Below, in pieces: positions 49,839-63,709 of a stretch of 64,000 nucleotides of DNA. Within the stretch, counting starts at the first letter, position 1, and the number at the start of each line of letters is the position of its first letter. The stretch comes from Lepidonotus clava (lineage: Eukaryota > Annelida > Polychaeta > Phyllodocida > Polynoidae): positions 26,951,927 through 27,015,926 of the forward strand of contig OW387136.1 of the NCBI GenBank assembly GCA_936440205.1, in the 5' to 3' direction. The translations under genes were made by a program, and so were the position numbers. Below the pieces are notes generated by a model. That model searched no databases. It was not told the DNA's origin and was given only the letters and a program-made list of their open reading frames with translations.

Positions 49839-52800
49839 ATGGATTATGAATTCCGAGCAAAACTTGCAGCCGAAAGAGAGAAAGTAGAAGACCTGTTCGA
49901 ATATGAGGGGCGTAAAGTTGGACGAGGAACATACGGTCATGTCTACAAGGCCAAACGGAAAGAGTAAGTGGGCAGACTGACGTCCAGACGGCAGAGCAGT
50001 CCCTCCCTCTACTCTAGCCTCTAGGCTAGCTGAGGCTTTACACAGTAAAACACAAATATGTTGATCCCAATAATGGCATTCACATATTGGCTGCAACATG
50101 GAGGTTGGACTAGATATATAAGGAAGCATGATACTTGATAGACTAGTCCAAGGGGTAACTGGGGAACTCGGTCCACAGGCACAAGGGTTTGGAATCGGTA
50201 ATAGCCTAGGTATTTCTACAGTCTAAAAATCATAGATTAATTTACGGTTAACACTTTGACACAAAATGACGGGAAGTGGTAGCTTGGCATCGGTGGTTCT
50301 ACTACAAAGTGCACTTAACAAATCCAGTTGGTGACTGGACTAATTTGGTACCTTAGACGGAATATCCATCCCCGAATATCCATGCCATTTAATAGATTTT
50401 GTAATATTAGAATAGCCAGGCAGACAATAAAAAATCTTACGTACACTTATTCTTAGAATAAAAAACTGCTGTATTTTTGAAAGATTGACCAATTGAATTA
50501 TTGATTCTCAGCTGCTGCACATAGCTGTAAATTTCTGGCAGCCATCTTCCATGCTGGTTTCCCATACTGATAGTGCAAACTTATGCTACATTATCATAAA
50601 TATTTATGTAAAACCTAAAATAATGGAAAAACATGTACCATCCGGGTGCATACTACATTTGAAAATAATGCACGCTGTCTCAGAATCATGCACCTCGGGT
50701 GCAGGGTGTACCCTTAATTTCGGACAATGTATGTATTTTAAAACCACAAATCTGATCCAAATAACCATTTAGAATTGAAGACATATTTAGATCTATTCTT
50801 AACCTAACCCTTGAAATTTTAAGTTAAACCAAGCAATAGTCTGGAAGAAAATTCTACTCAACCAAAATACATGTAGTCGAGTAGGGGACATAGGACTGAA
50901 TAGCTCATCCTAACCATAGTATCAATAAGGTCACAGCTGTTCTCGGACTAACTGCTTGGCATTGGTCCCAGGCTGTTTTTTGTGTTTTTTCTTTTCCTTT
51001 TCTGCTCCGAGATTTTTTGCTGTTGAGCCTGTAACACGCTGTTGGGTAAAAAATGCTACTTTGGGAGCAAGGGCACGGAAAGTGCTTACCTCAGTGCAGA
51101 TGATGCATACTTTGGAGCCTCCTGCAATTTCACAACATAAATAAACTTATTTTTTTATAAATGTAAATATCATATTCTATATAAGCCACAGAATTGACCG
51201 TTCGTTCTAGATAGAGATTGAGACGTTAAATATGTTTTGTTGATTGTTATTTCACAAGAAAAGTGTGGGATTTATCATTATGCAGTGCTTGTTCAGAGCC
51301 AACTTCTCCTCCATCCAAATATTTTGTCCCACACTTTTCCAAAACAGTATATGGATTTACCTAAATAACATGATGCAGATATGAGGCCTATACCCAGAAA
51401 TATCCCGTGGGCAAGCTAGATGTAATGAATATTTAGTATTGTGGAAAATAACACTGAATTTCTGAACCCGGCGTTTTGAAAGACGGCTCTGAAGTTAGAA
51501 TTATCGGCACCGAGGTATGCATATTCTATGTATCGGCTCCCAAAGTAGCATTATCTATCCACCCCCGTGTTTAATGCGCCCCTCATTTAAAAAAGGGGGG
51601 AAGCATTTTGGGTCGGTAACATGTGTTGCATTCCATGAACATGTTCGGCGGTCTACCGAAAAAGAATAATTAGTTATGGGCAGTTTCAGTCTAGTTATAG
51701 TAATGCCAAATATATTAGCTACACATGACATTACAGCGAAACGTAATACAGTCATTAATTTTACCTTTGTACTATCGTTGGTAATACTAGAGTAACGGTA
51801 ATATATTCTGACCAGAAAGGGCAGCATACTTTTCACTGAAGAGTAGGACAGTTAAAAATCAGGTAACATTTTTGTGGTAACATTTGGCACAGGTCACAAA
51901 AACAGATAAGTTATAGTTCATACATCTGAAAACGGATCAATATTGTTATATATCCCTGGGCCACCCTTAAAAAAGTTTGTTTCCTATTCACCGCCCGACT
52001 GAGTATTTTACGGCCGACTGGAAACATTTTTTTCATTTTTTGAAGAATTTTATTTAATCAAAATGTTATAGCCTTACCAAAAAAAAAAGAGAGAGAGGAA
52101 AAAAAAAAGATTTTCAAACCTCCCGACTTGGTATTTTTCTAGCCACCCGCTGAACAGGAAACAATTTTTTTAAAGGTTGGCCCTGTCTTGGACTTCTAGG
52201 TGTAGATATAAGCCAGTCCCGTGTTATACTGTGTACTGCCATGACTGCTCTGCGGTCTAACTGATGTCCTGACTGCAGAGTAGTATCCCTAGATCTGCTC
52301 TTTATCCAGGCGGGCAACTGGTGAATGTCACCCCAACTGAACTCGAACCCTTGGAGACCGTCAAAACTTAAATTTTATTGTTACTTTTAATTCAAGGTAT
52401 GAAGTATGCGTTTTATTTGGTCGGACAGTTACAGTAATTTATGAAAATGAATTATGAATTCTTGGGGATAGGTCCCCGAAATCAGTTGTGCTTATTTAAA
52501 ACTGGTAGGAAAAGAATAGGACAGGTAGGTAATTTTATTGTTGTTGGTAGTTGGGCATCACCGCAGCCTTCGTCCTGTAGACACCTTTTCGACATTCTGG
52601 TTTCTGGTGTCGCATTGATCTTTTTCAACTGTTTTTTTTTCCTAGTCAGTTTTGATGGATGCTGCTAAAACGTTTCTAAAAATTGTTACCAGACTGAGTA
52701 GGAGCTATAGATTGAAAAGTATTTCTCGCTGTCTGCGGAGTGGAGCTTAACAGAAAGTGGCCTTGCTATTAAAGTAATGATGGACGTCTTTGAATATTTC

Positions 52801-54975
52801 CATCATTACTTTTGACTTCTTTGAGAAAATAGTATGCCTTTCAACGTGAAGATTCCTGTATCGACCGTCTACAACTTTGGATGTGTGTTGAATGGCCAAC
52901 ATCAACTGATAACTGATTAAACAGCATTACCTGTCCGCATGGGCCGGATAATTATGAATCACGAGATTAACATGTTCAAATGTGCAGTTAATATTTCACA
53001 TGCCAGATGGACAATCATCCTAAACCCTTTATGTTGATTCCTGTATACATATTTGAATTGTTTGAATTTATATATGCAGATTTAGAATATTAATGATCGT
53101 ATAATCACAGGTGCAAGATGCCATTATCTTTAGAGTCCATTTTGAAAATGCGTTATTAAATATTACAGGTCAGACGCATGGTATAGATATTAAATTGAGC
53201 TATATCGGTAGTGTTCCGTGATGGAATTTCGATTTATTGATCTCTTTTTCAACACGGCATCTCCTCTTCATCTACAGCACAGGCCTGCAAACCTTGAACG
53301 GCCACAATTCGGGACGCCTAAAAGAACTCAAGAGGTGGGGTACCCTCTTGAAAACTCCGAGGAAAAAAATGAGCAAACATTATTTTGGTGAACTAGATAT
53401 TAAATTTGGGTAGAAGTAGCTAATATATTATATAACTATAAATCGTAGGTGAGAATATCTATCTATGCGTATATACTTAGAAAATGGGCCGATCGTGCTA
53501 TTTTGTTTTCTTTTTATCAAAGGATAATCACCATCTATGTGGTTTCACTTCGGGTCTACTCCCCCAGATATGATAATAGTCAGAGAACACAACTTTGTGA
53601 CTTTCGGCCTTACATGTATGCTGATTACAGGATAACTATTAAATACGAAACAAACTAGGGAAATAAGAGTGTTAGACAGGTCTTCTAGGACTGGTTGTTT
53701 TCTCTACAAGGATTTATTATATTTTTGGGAGTCTATATCCATTTCAAATTTGGTAGTATTTATTTGGAAAAGTTTGATGGTTTCATTAAAATAAAAATAT
53801 CTTTCATCTACATTATGGGTTAACCTTATCAATTGCATATACAAAATAAATGAAAGGGATGAATTGTCTAAACTTTTCTCGCCTGAATGGTTTCGATATT
53901 AATTTTTCAGTGGCAGTGAGAACTGTGAATACGCCTTAAAACAAATAGAAGGAACTGGTATTTCAATGTCAGCATGTCGAGAAATTGCAGTAAGTCATTC
54001 ATTGAAATCGTACAATTCAACCATACTTCGCGGTGTTTTATACCGAATTATCGTTATTTTTTTTCCATCTAGTCAATGCGACTTGCAAGTTATGTCACAT
54101 AGCGAATCTTAATCAAATTCAGTAGAATGCTGAATGCTTTTTTGTTTTCAAGTTTCTGAATTTGATGCTACATTACTAATCTTATATCAATGTACATGTA
54201 TAAATTCTTTTAAATCTAGCTAATCTTACTTTAAAAAAATGCGATGGAATTTTATGATGTTGAATGTTTGTTTTTTCCTTGCAGTTGTTACGGGAATTGA
54301 GACATCCCAACGTTATAAGTCTTAAAAAGGTCTTCCTTTCACATGCAGACAGGAAAGTCTGGCTACTATTTGATTTCGCTGAACATGACCTATGGGTAAA
54401 TATAACTATAATTGAATTACCTCAGGCTCTTGTTTGGGAAATTTACCCAGAGCTCTAAATCTGTTGAATTGAATCTCATTGTAATCAAACTTCGTATATT
54501 GTTGCAAGAAAGGTTGTTGATAAATATAGCTGTTGTCTCGGAAGACATCATGTTACAAAATATGAAAGAGGCACATATTTGAAGTCAAAAGTGTCTTAGT
54601 TTCAAGGCTATGCAATAAGCCAAACTTGCTCTGCACGACATTTGACTTTCCGTAAAATCCTTCTTTTTTTTGGTTTAGCATATCATCAAATTCCACCGGT
54701 CGGCCAAAGCGACAAAAATGCATGTGAGCGTACCTCGAAACATGGTCAAGTCACTGCTTTACCAGATCCTTGACGGGATTCACTACCTCCACTCCAACTG
54801 GGTACTACATCGAGATCTGGCAAGTTTTCAATTTATCTTTATATTTGTGGTAGTTATTATCATGAGACCAGCAACATAAGTTGAACTTGACGTTCTAAAT
54901 TTTCAGTGAAGAGAATAAACCTTGCCAGCAGATATCACATTTATCTAACATACCTGAGTTTAGGTAAGCATAGTT

Positions 54976-55008
<33 letters not shown>

Positions 55009-58000
55009 GGGGGGGGGGGGAGGGGGGTGAGTCCCTAGTTATATCTATATCCTGATGAAGGCTGTAACAAGCCGAAACTAGTCAATTCGCCAATTTTAAC
55101 ACGTCTGATTAATAAAATCAAATCATCAACACTCCTGTGTCAGGCTCGGTGTAGCCTCCAACATTTTATATCTATATAGTGCTGTAGCTTTTGGAGGGGA
55201 CTCCCTCAATCAGTCATGTCTTGAGTCATTGAATTCTCTTTGTTCTTAATGACCGGTTACACAATGTCATGTTCAGCGTTGAAGGGCATTGTCCTAGAAT
55301 GGCTGTTAGAGTCAGGCAGTGTGAGAAGCCAGAAGTAGGTTATATAATCCCTACCTGAGCCAAACAGCCCTCACCCCTTCACATTAGGACCTCCACTGTC
55401 ATCTGAAGGTGGGCAGATCTAGGTGGGTGAGTGATAGGTCACTCAGTACTGGGTGCATGGCAGTACTTGTAGTAGCAGCAGCCCCTTTCCTAAACCCCTC
55501 CCTGAGTTGTGTGTGACAGCGGGAGTGGTGGTGGTGGTCGGTACTTATAGCCCATATAGCCTTATGGTTGGAGGAAGGCCTTCAGTTTATCCAGGGACGA
55601 CCATCGCTCATGCATGAGCGGAACTTTGTAGCTCTTTTGCTTCTTATCTTTTTTACAAGCAAATGAAATCTTTATGTTTTAATCTAATTATAGTTCGTGT
55701 AACCTTTTTTTTACAGAAACCAGCCAACATTCTAGTTATGGGAGAAGGTACAGAACGGGGAAGAGTGAAAATAGGTAAGATATTGCTAACATAGATGGAT
55801 ATTTGGACCTGTTAAAAAAACAGTAATGAGTAAAAAGATATCAAAAATCAAATATGAAAACATACTGATTGAAATACAAGTTAGGTAGAACTAGCCCAAA
55901 CTGATGTGAACAATTTTATTGAACCAACATGTTTAGACTTTTGACAGTCTTCTTCAATGCAGTGTTATATAAAATGCACTATTATTTCGACAACTTTCCT
56001 TTCACAATTAAAGATCATTCATGATGATGTCGAAACATATTTGAATTTACGAAAAATATATGGATACGTGGCTAGAGTGCTATTTGCAGTTCTGATGCTA
56101 CCGCTGTAAGTGCATGGATCTTGGGATCCAGTTCTGATTGGTGCCTTTGTAACCTCTCCATGGCAACTGGGCCATTGTGATGTCATGTTCCCAGGCACTT
56201 TGGTGTGGCTGCAGGAACTGTGGAATCCAAGATATTTGTTTGTGGTAAACAAATAAGTGTGGATGGTTGGTAGAAGAGGAGTGTATCCAATTCTAATGAC
56301 TCAAACGGTTTCGACAAGTGTCACTTTGGGCATCATGTAGAAAAAACGGTACCTAAAAGTTTTTAGGAGGGAGGGTTCTAAAATAAAAATCTTTATATTA
56401 TTATTATTTATCTTTATATTTGTGGTAGAATTTACGAAAAATGCAGCATTTGGCATCATAGTTGTATCCTCTGTTGCTGTCTGATCAGTTCTTGTGTAAA
56501 TTGCAATCACTTTTGTTTTTCAGCCGACATGGGATTCGCTAGGTTATTCAACTCGCCCCTCAAACCCTTGGCCGACCTCGACCCTGTGGTGGTGACCTTC
56601 TGGTACAGAGCCCCTGAGTTACTGCTCGGAGCCCGTCACTACACCAAGGCCATAGGTAGGTGGTTCATTTTTTACAATCCAAATACGCTCATTTATTGGA
56701 TATTGACTGTTAACTCACCTATGTATTTTACATATCATGTTGTTAGATATGAAGAAGTATTTCCTTTCTTCACTACAGATATTTGGGCCATAGGGTGCAT
56801 ATTCGCAGAGTTGTTGACATCAGAACCTATATTCCACTGTCGACAAGAAGACATCAAAACAAGTAATCCATATCACCACGACCAGCTAGACCGTATATTC
56901 AGTGTAATGGGATTCCCTCAAGGTGAGTATAGGGTATTGATATTCAGCATATTCCTTTTTAGTATCAACCTGAAGTATTTTCATAAAACTATTGGTTTTC
57001 ATCTCATTTCAGCCTTTAGCCCTTTGGTAACAAATCTGTTACAAAAATTTGTTGAAATTATATTTGTAGGCATATCTATATCACATAAGAGTGTCTTATA
57101 CCCGTAGCACAGGTAAGTAGATGAGATGTAAGAATTTCACTCAACACACATGAGGCTAGGTGTGAATTTAAGAGCTCCTCTTATTCAAGTAAAAACTTCT
57201 ATAGTATAATGATTTATTCTAGATGTCGCAGTTATAAGCATTTACAAATGGATTAATCTTGTGACGAGCTCAAAGAATATTAGTACTCAATGTGATCTTC
57301 GGCTTAATTACATGTATGTTGCTTTCCCTTTTAGAAAAAGACTGGGAAGACATAAGAAAAATGCCGGAACATGGTACTCTAATGAAAGACTTCAAAAAGA
57401 CCAAGTGAGTTCTCATGTCTTTCATTTACAATAATATTATGAAAACTTAACAGACATTGTGATTTGTATATGGAACCCTAGAAATTATATAATTGTGTCA
57501 CAGACATCATTCTCTGTGCAACTGCAGGGTGCTAACACACGTATTAATAGGTCTTAAAAGGTCTTATTTCGGTTTTGCTATTTATAAGGCTATCACAAGG
57601 TCTTATTTTAGGTATTACTGAATTTAATACAGTATGTAAATTTTCTCTCTGTCATTTCTATCTTAACTTTTTATTTTAGAATGTATAAACGTTTAAAAAG
57701 GTAAAAAAACAGAAGTTGATGAAAATGTATTGGTCTTATTTTGGTACCTGGCAATGTATTATAAAGGTCATCTCATGACACTATTTAGGCGTCATAATTA
57801 TTTCTGATAAGGCATGGGTACCCTGAGCTGGTTTAGAGCGATTAGAACTGGTAATGATCACGTCTTCCTTTTAACAGCTACGGCGGATGTACCTTGATGA
57901 AATATATGGAGAAGCACAAGGTCAGGTCAGAATCGAAAGCATTCCATTTGGTGAGTTTTTTTCCTCTATGAAATACGTTTTTGCTATACATATATAGTTT

Positions 58001-61000
58001 TTCTTATCAAAGAATCTAGTGATCACGAAAAGAACGTTTCTAATATAATTTTACATTATTTACTTGATGCGAACATAATCTTTTCAGTCAATTCTTATAC
58101 TAGTATACAAGGAAATAAAGATGACATAATCCTATTCATTGCACTGTAACACAACCGGAATGTCGTTTAATGTTAATTTTCATACTACTATATAATATAG
58201 AAATATGATAAAGTTTAAAACTAAGAAAATAAGTCAAAGCGTGTACGTATCTGAAAAGGGATCTTCAATAGAGCCTGTTTTCTAGAATCCACATATTTCA
58301 AATTACATGAATGTGGACGAACTAAATGGGAAAAAAATCACCCTCATACCCTTTTACTCACAGCTATCAAAGTTATTGACGATGGATCCAAACAAACGGA
58401 TAACGTCCGAGCAGGCGATGGGAGACCCCTACTTCGTGGAGGAGCCTGTCCATTCACCAGAGTACGATAGAATAAACTATCACTGAATATCTTTTGTTCA
58501 GTTCCACGAACGTTCTCTTATATTGTTATGTCTTAGTGATTTCAATGTATATAGAGAAGAGCTTAGATATTAGAACGTTTCCGGCATAGATTAACATAAT
58601 CTTTCTTTGTCTTGCTAATTTAGAAAAAACTGATAGTTTAAGTAGCAATAAATTACATTATACTTGGTAGGAAATGTAAATAAAATTAGAAGAAGAAACG
58701 TATAACTATACTGTCATCTGAAGTACATGTACCTTCTAACGTCTCCTTATCATTAAATGTAAACAAATAAATATTCATCGTAGAAACTTGTTTTTAAATG
58801 GCAGATCATATTTACAGCATACAAACTATCTTTCAGTGTGTTCGATGGGATGCCTATCCCATACCCAAAACGTGAGTTTCTCTCAGGGGACGACAGTGAT
58901 GACAAGGCAGACACTGCCGCCAGTAAGGTGGGTGGTCAAAAAGTAAGCATGCCACCACACGTTCTACTTTTAATTTCCTTCTCGACATTCTTTAAAAACG
59001 GTATTTACTCTTTCATTTACATTCATATATTTTGTAGTTAGTGTTTGGAGTGAATAGGGTAGAGCTTTAAATAACTAAGCCTTCCCATTTTTGCTCTTGC
59101 TTGTGGCTGTGCTTTCTGCCAATTCTAGCTGGTTTTACGTTACAGCACATTGTTATAGAGCTACCTTGGTATTTATGTACGCTGCATGGTGAATCCCTGT
59201 TGAGAAGCTGCCTTTGCCTAAGCAGGAAAAAATTCAGCTTAGGATGCATTATGTATGCGCGTAGTGAACTTTCCAACTGTCTTATGGATTTTTGTCAACT
59301 GCACTGGTAATTAGTGTACATTTTTCAAGGTTTTTGAAGCATTGGTTAAATTTTTACATCTATATAGCATTGTTTTTGTGTCTATAGAGAATAAATAGGT
59401 AAGTAGCCTGGGTTATTTTTTTTGGAGGGAAAACGTCCTGAACTAAGAAGAAAAAAGTCAAAGCACGATTTTCCCTCCACAAGACAGAGTCCAGAATTCA
59501 TTGGTTATTATTTTTCGCCCACCGTAATCCAGTCGATCAAGGCTATCAAAGCACATCGGGCGAAATCTTACCTAAGGATGTTGTTCATTCACCTGGACGG
59601 ATAGCTTTACCAGCTTCCTTAGAATCAATGTTCATTTCTTGGACGCCGTATCCAGCAAAAATGTTACAAATCTTGTACAAAACATATAGTTTGTCCATTA
59701 GATTTTTTTTCTAATGATACTTTAGTTTATCATTTTTATGTCCAGCATTTCCTATTTGAACTCAAAATTCTAGAATGGCTATGGGCTCCCATCCCTCAGT
59801 AGCCCAGGTGGTATGCGTCATTCAGAGACACCCTGGGTCAGCAGATAAGGATACCAATGGAATGACAAGCAGCACCCTCCCTCCTCCAATCCCTCCCTTG
59901 GCTGGGGTTTTCCCCTACATCCTTCCCCACCCTCTTTCTTTGCGACTTAAGGATTGACACTGGGTGTTGATGCGTGATTCCCGGTACCTCCAGTTTTCAG
60001 TCATTATGTTGCACAATTTTAGCAGGACATCCACATATTGTACAATATATAATAGTTGAATATATGGTCTATCAGGCAATATAAATTATGTAACAATTAA
60101 ATGTTTATGCACTGATATATCAAGCCGAAAATACAAAAGAATCAATCTTTTGCTAACATTTTTTGGACAAGGATATCTCAGTAACCATTGAACAAAAGGA
60201 GCTGAAATTTTGTATGATGCCTCATGAGACTCATGACGAGGGAAGGGTGTCTCAGATTCTTCATTTAGGTCTTAGTTTTTATTTTATGTCATGTAGAAAA
60301 AAATGTTGGAAAAATGTTGAAAAAATGTCTAAAATTTACCCGTTTTTTCACAGAAAATGAAAACTAAGGCCTAATTTAATAATCTGAGACACCCTTCTCT
60401 CGAGAAGAACGTTAAGAACATGTGTTTAAAATCTCAGTGTGATTGTTATTATAGTTATTGAGGTATTGATGTTCAAAAAAATAAATTGAAAAAATCGGTT
60501 TTAAATTCACAATTTCTTAAATTTCTAACTTAAAATCCTCATCCCTATACCATTAGATGGAGAAAATTGTTAGCTTTCATTTGATACATAATATGTTGCT
60601 TTAGCTAATATACATGCTATTTTATCTGGAAAAAACGCAAATGGTGGCTCAACCTCCCGTGTCAATCCTTAATTGAAAGTCTTGAATAGTCCCTACATTT
60701 TTGCTTTGGGGGCGCCATCTAGTGGTTACTGGTGAAGTACGCCCCCAAAGCCTTACTGTCGGATGTTTTTCTATTGTGTATGACCAAGAGGCGTGAAATT
60801 GGTGCTAATTGGACCTTTGCCCCTCTCCCTTCCACCCTCCCCCTGCCCCTGCCCCTGATTGGTCAAGGCAGTCCCCTCAGGTTGGCCTTGATTGACAGGT
60901 AAGGGTGGTGTGAGCCACGCCCCCCCCCCCCTTCCAGCCCCCTTGACATGTCCACTACGACCACGTACACACAATTAACCCCCCCCCCCCCCCCCCCCCA

Positions 61001-63709
61001 TATTGCGCCACTTTGATTCACCCTCCCCCACCCTGTCCCGCCGGCCTCCCCCACCTCCCAGCCCGTCCTGCCGGCCTACCCCACAGGCCTGCACCAAAAC
61101 CAAGGGGCCATTACAGGGGCCATGTTATGACGTGGCCAGAGTGAGGGGCCTGGTTACCCCTAGTAGGTACAATGTGTGTAGCCATAATAGGGAAGTACTT
61201 TCTTTATTGATTTATCATTTGAAAATAGTACAATACACACACAGACATGCATGTACTCAGCTATATGCAACGAAAATAATTAATAGCAACTAGGTTTGTA
61301 GTAGGCGGGATCGGGGGGGGGGGGGGGGGTGGATAAGGGGTGGAGGGTCAGTGATGGGTGGGTGGGGGGGTCCCCTATGAGTCGCAGAGTGCCGTCAGCA
61401 AGGTCGCCGTCAAGCTAGTCCGTCCCTGACCTACTTAGCTCTTACATAATACTTTGGGAAACAGTGGGTCTGATGTGAGAGACTACTGGTAACCACCCCT
61501 CTCCCACTCCTCTCTGTCTAGTGCAATGGCCCATTACCTCCCCCCACCAGCCCCCCCCCCCCCCCCTCCTCCTCCCGTCGCCGCCGCGATGGTGGTTACA
61601 GAGGGAGGGGGGGAGGCAAACACGTGGGGCGGAGGGCCTTCAGACTCACCCCCCCCCCCCCCGCCACCGGCTCCACCCCTCCCCCTACCCCACCCCACCT
61701 TCAACTACCCGATAGGCCTAGTGGACACACAGAGGCTAGACTACCAAGCTAACATTTTGTCAGAGAGAGTAGCAAGGGTGGTGTCTCAAGTTATTGATCA
61801 ATAAAATGACATTACATAAAGATCAATTTTCGCCACCAAAGCAAGGTTTTTCAGTCCAGAGGACTGAAAAATATATTTTCTCTTGTATTGTTTATTTGGT
61901 GTTTATTATAAATTTAGGTTTATATAAAAAAAATAATCATGCATTTAATATGGTTTCAAATATTAGGTTTTTATAAATAGAAACCATCTATTTAATATGT
62001 CATGAAATATTTAGTAGAGGTGGATGTCTCCCCCTCTGGAAAGACGTGCATGTGCAAAGTTCCATGATTTTTGTTGCTTTGGGGGCGTCCTATTGTTATT
62101 ATTGGTAGAGGTGCCCCCAAAGCTTTACCATAGGATGTTTTTCATTGTGTAAAACCAGTTGGGTGTAAAATGCTATGAATACCCTCATTTGTAACAATTA
62201 CCTGCTCCCCTTCCCCATGCCCCCACCTAATTCTCTACAAAGGGTGCCGCTTGGGTATTGGTGGTTCCTGATTGGATACATATGTCAGTGATTGACACCC
62301 ACTGCACATGGGTCCTATATATAGAGGTATGTCAATTTTGAGAGACCAGAAAGCCCAGGTTGCACTGAAAACAATATTAATTTGTTGTTTCCAATAAATG
62401 TACTCATACATTCAAATCTGACAAATCCTTAAAGTATAATTTTTCTGACTATTTTTACTGATAAGCATATAATTTATCTTTACTTAATTACTTACCATAT
62501 CTTCATTTCAAATTGTTTTTTTTTCGAATTTTTATAAGGGCAAAGAAAGAAACAGAAATCCAAATATCCTTTGGCCTTGACTGCCTCTCTCTCACTCCTC
62601 CACCTTCCCCTTTCCCTCCCCCTCCGACCACCCAACCTTCGACCACCCTATGGTGGACACACAGGGGCCAGACCATCACCCGGACACATTAGGCCAAAGA
62701 GCAAAAATTGTTATGTTCTGGTAACATAGGTATTTAATCAAAATAATTGAATTATTTTTCGCCACCAAAGCCAGATTTTTCAGTCCAGAGGACTGAAAAA
62801 TATATTTTCCCTTGTTATCAACCATCTCCCTCCCTCAGAAATATGATCCACAAGGTTTTCTCTCTTGACAGCATTAAGCTGTTCCACACTGTCAATATCA
62901 TTCTCGTTTCTATTAGCGGTCATTTTTTTGTCACTGGGATTCAGTAATTATTGGTATCTTACATTATGGTGTAGAGGACTACAAAAAATTGATGCGAATA
63001 GTTCAATTAGGTGAATGGTTCAAATTATATTGTGATTATTTGTTGTGGTTATTCATACCAGGGAAGATGGGTATTTCCCACTGTAATTATTGGTCAGTTT
63101 CCTTACAGATTTTTTAAAATCTGAGAAGTCTCACATCAATACTCCTTGGCTTACATTTAATCTCACCCAACGCGATTTGTTCGTTTGTTGGGGTGGACTA
63201 ACGTCCGGTCAACCACACAGGTTTTTTTCCAGACTGCACAAGGTAATGTTTTTCAACTTTTGGATTCCAAAGCGAACTGTTCACAAATTTTCCCTATTAT
63301 ATCACATAAAGATGTATAGAACCTTGCGCCCCTGTGGTAACTCCCTATGCTCACAAAATAAGCGCTGCAGCAAGGGGGTGGGAGGGGAGGTTATCAGCCG
63401 GGTGGTAACGCCCATACAAGTGTGGTGCACAAAGATACATTTCAGCAATTTGAAATTCATATTTGGTTCTTCGTTTACGTCAAGGGAGAGCTGGTCATGT
63501 CCATGGTAGTCCGTCTACCACTTAATACTTGTGATGGGCACTGCCAAGAGTTAGTATCGTGTGTTGTTTATCGGTCTGTAACCTTGGGTTGTCTGTTCCA
63601 GGCTGGGGGGACCGCCGACCAACAGTCCGCACACAACCAGCCGCCTGCAAAACGGGTCCGGCTCATGCCCCCGACGAGTACAAACGGCAAGGTCTCCTCA
63701 GACTACCAG
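49839..63709 (+). CDS. Cdk8: Cyclin-dependent kinase 8 (Mediator kinase), 12 exons seen, 3' end outside window
   Basis: This nuclear kinase of the Mediator CDK8 module pairs with cyclin C, MED12 and MED13 to tune Pol II transcription. Exons: 49839-49963, 53911-53989, 54285-54395, 54679-54819, 55717-55774, 56524-56655, 56779-56922, 57335-57404, 57878-57950, 58364-58461, 58837-58927 and 63602-63709, phases consistent throughout. Hallmarks are [12 protein letters not shown], Lys52 in [20 protein letters not shown] with Asp151, and DMG (Asp173) in place of DFG, all at human CDK8 numbering. PYPKREFL and [11 protein letters not shown] follow the kinase domain. The intron after exon 4 has a GC donor. 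Further exons in the 4.7-kb gap after 58927 are possible, and the C-terminal tail lies beyond the window. Confidence 0.96.
49964..53910. other. Cdk8 intron 1, no other gene seen
   Basis: This 3.9-kb first intron has scattered short frames without conserved content. It is the usual place for intronic regulatory sequence, but I can point to none. Confidence 0.5.
54820..54821 (+). other. Non-canonical GC splice donor of Cdk8 intron 4
   Basis: Exon 4 ends at the HRDL codons (GATCTG) and is followed directly by GCAAGT. The next exon starts after TTTACAG with the KPANIL codons. Only a GC-AG intron keeps the conserved HRDLKPANI motif in frame. GCAAGT is the normal sequence around GC donors. Confidence 0.9.
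55050..55083 (+). ncRNA. Hammerhead-ribozyme-like motif, Penelope-type
   Basis: The core CTGATGA (55052-55058) is followed by a short stem-loop (GGCT / AGCC arms), then GAAAC (55074-55078) and, after TA, the GTC cleavage triplet (55081-55083). This spacing, with a very short stem III, is the form known from Penelope-like retroelements. Stem I pairing looks weak, so activity is uncertain. It lies in Cdk8 intron 4, beside a T/G homopolymer run at about 54980-55025. Confidence 0.5.
58928..63601. repeat. Cdk8 intron 11 with a diverged tandem duplication
   Basis: Two same-orientation copies lie at about 60700-61880 and 62060-62815. Shared anchors in order are GCTTTGGGGGCG, TGCCCCCAAAGC-type text, GGATGTTTTT, GTGGACACACAG and TTTTTCAGTCCAGAGGACTG. 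The last is itself palindromic. Copy 1 is longer and carries runs of C and G up to 20 bases. At 60160-60620 lies copy B of the hairpin repeat seen at 30985-31950. Proline-rich frames in copy 1 are products of the C runs. Confidence 0.6.

Noticed and set aside
59775-59957. Short + strand frame with [11 protein letters not shown], faintly like the CDK8 tail
   Set aside because: The resemblance is a few residues only, and I could not support flanking splice sites in the right phase.
61526-61804. 92-codon proline-rich frame in Cdk8 intron 11
   Set aside because: It is created by runs of C in one copy of a duplicated repeat. The other copy does not keep the frame, and it lacks CDK8 similarity.
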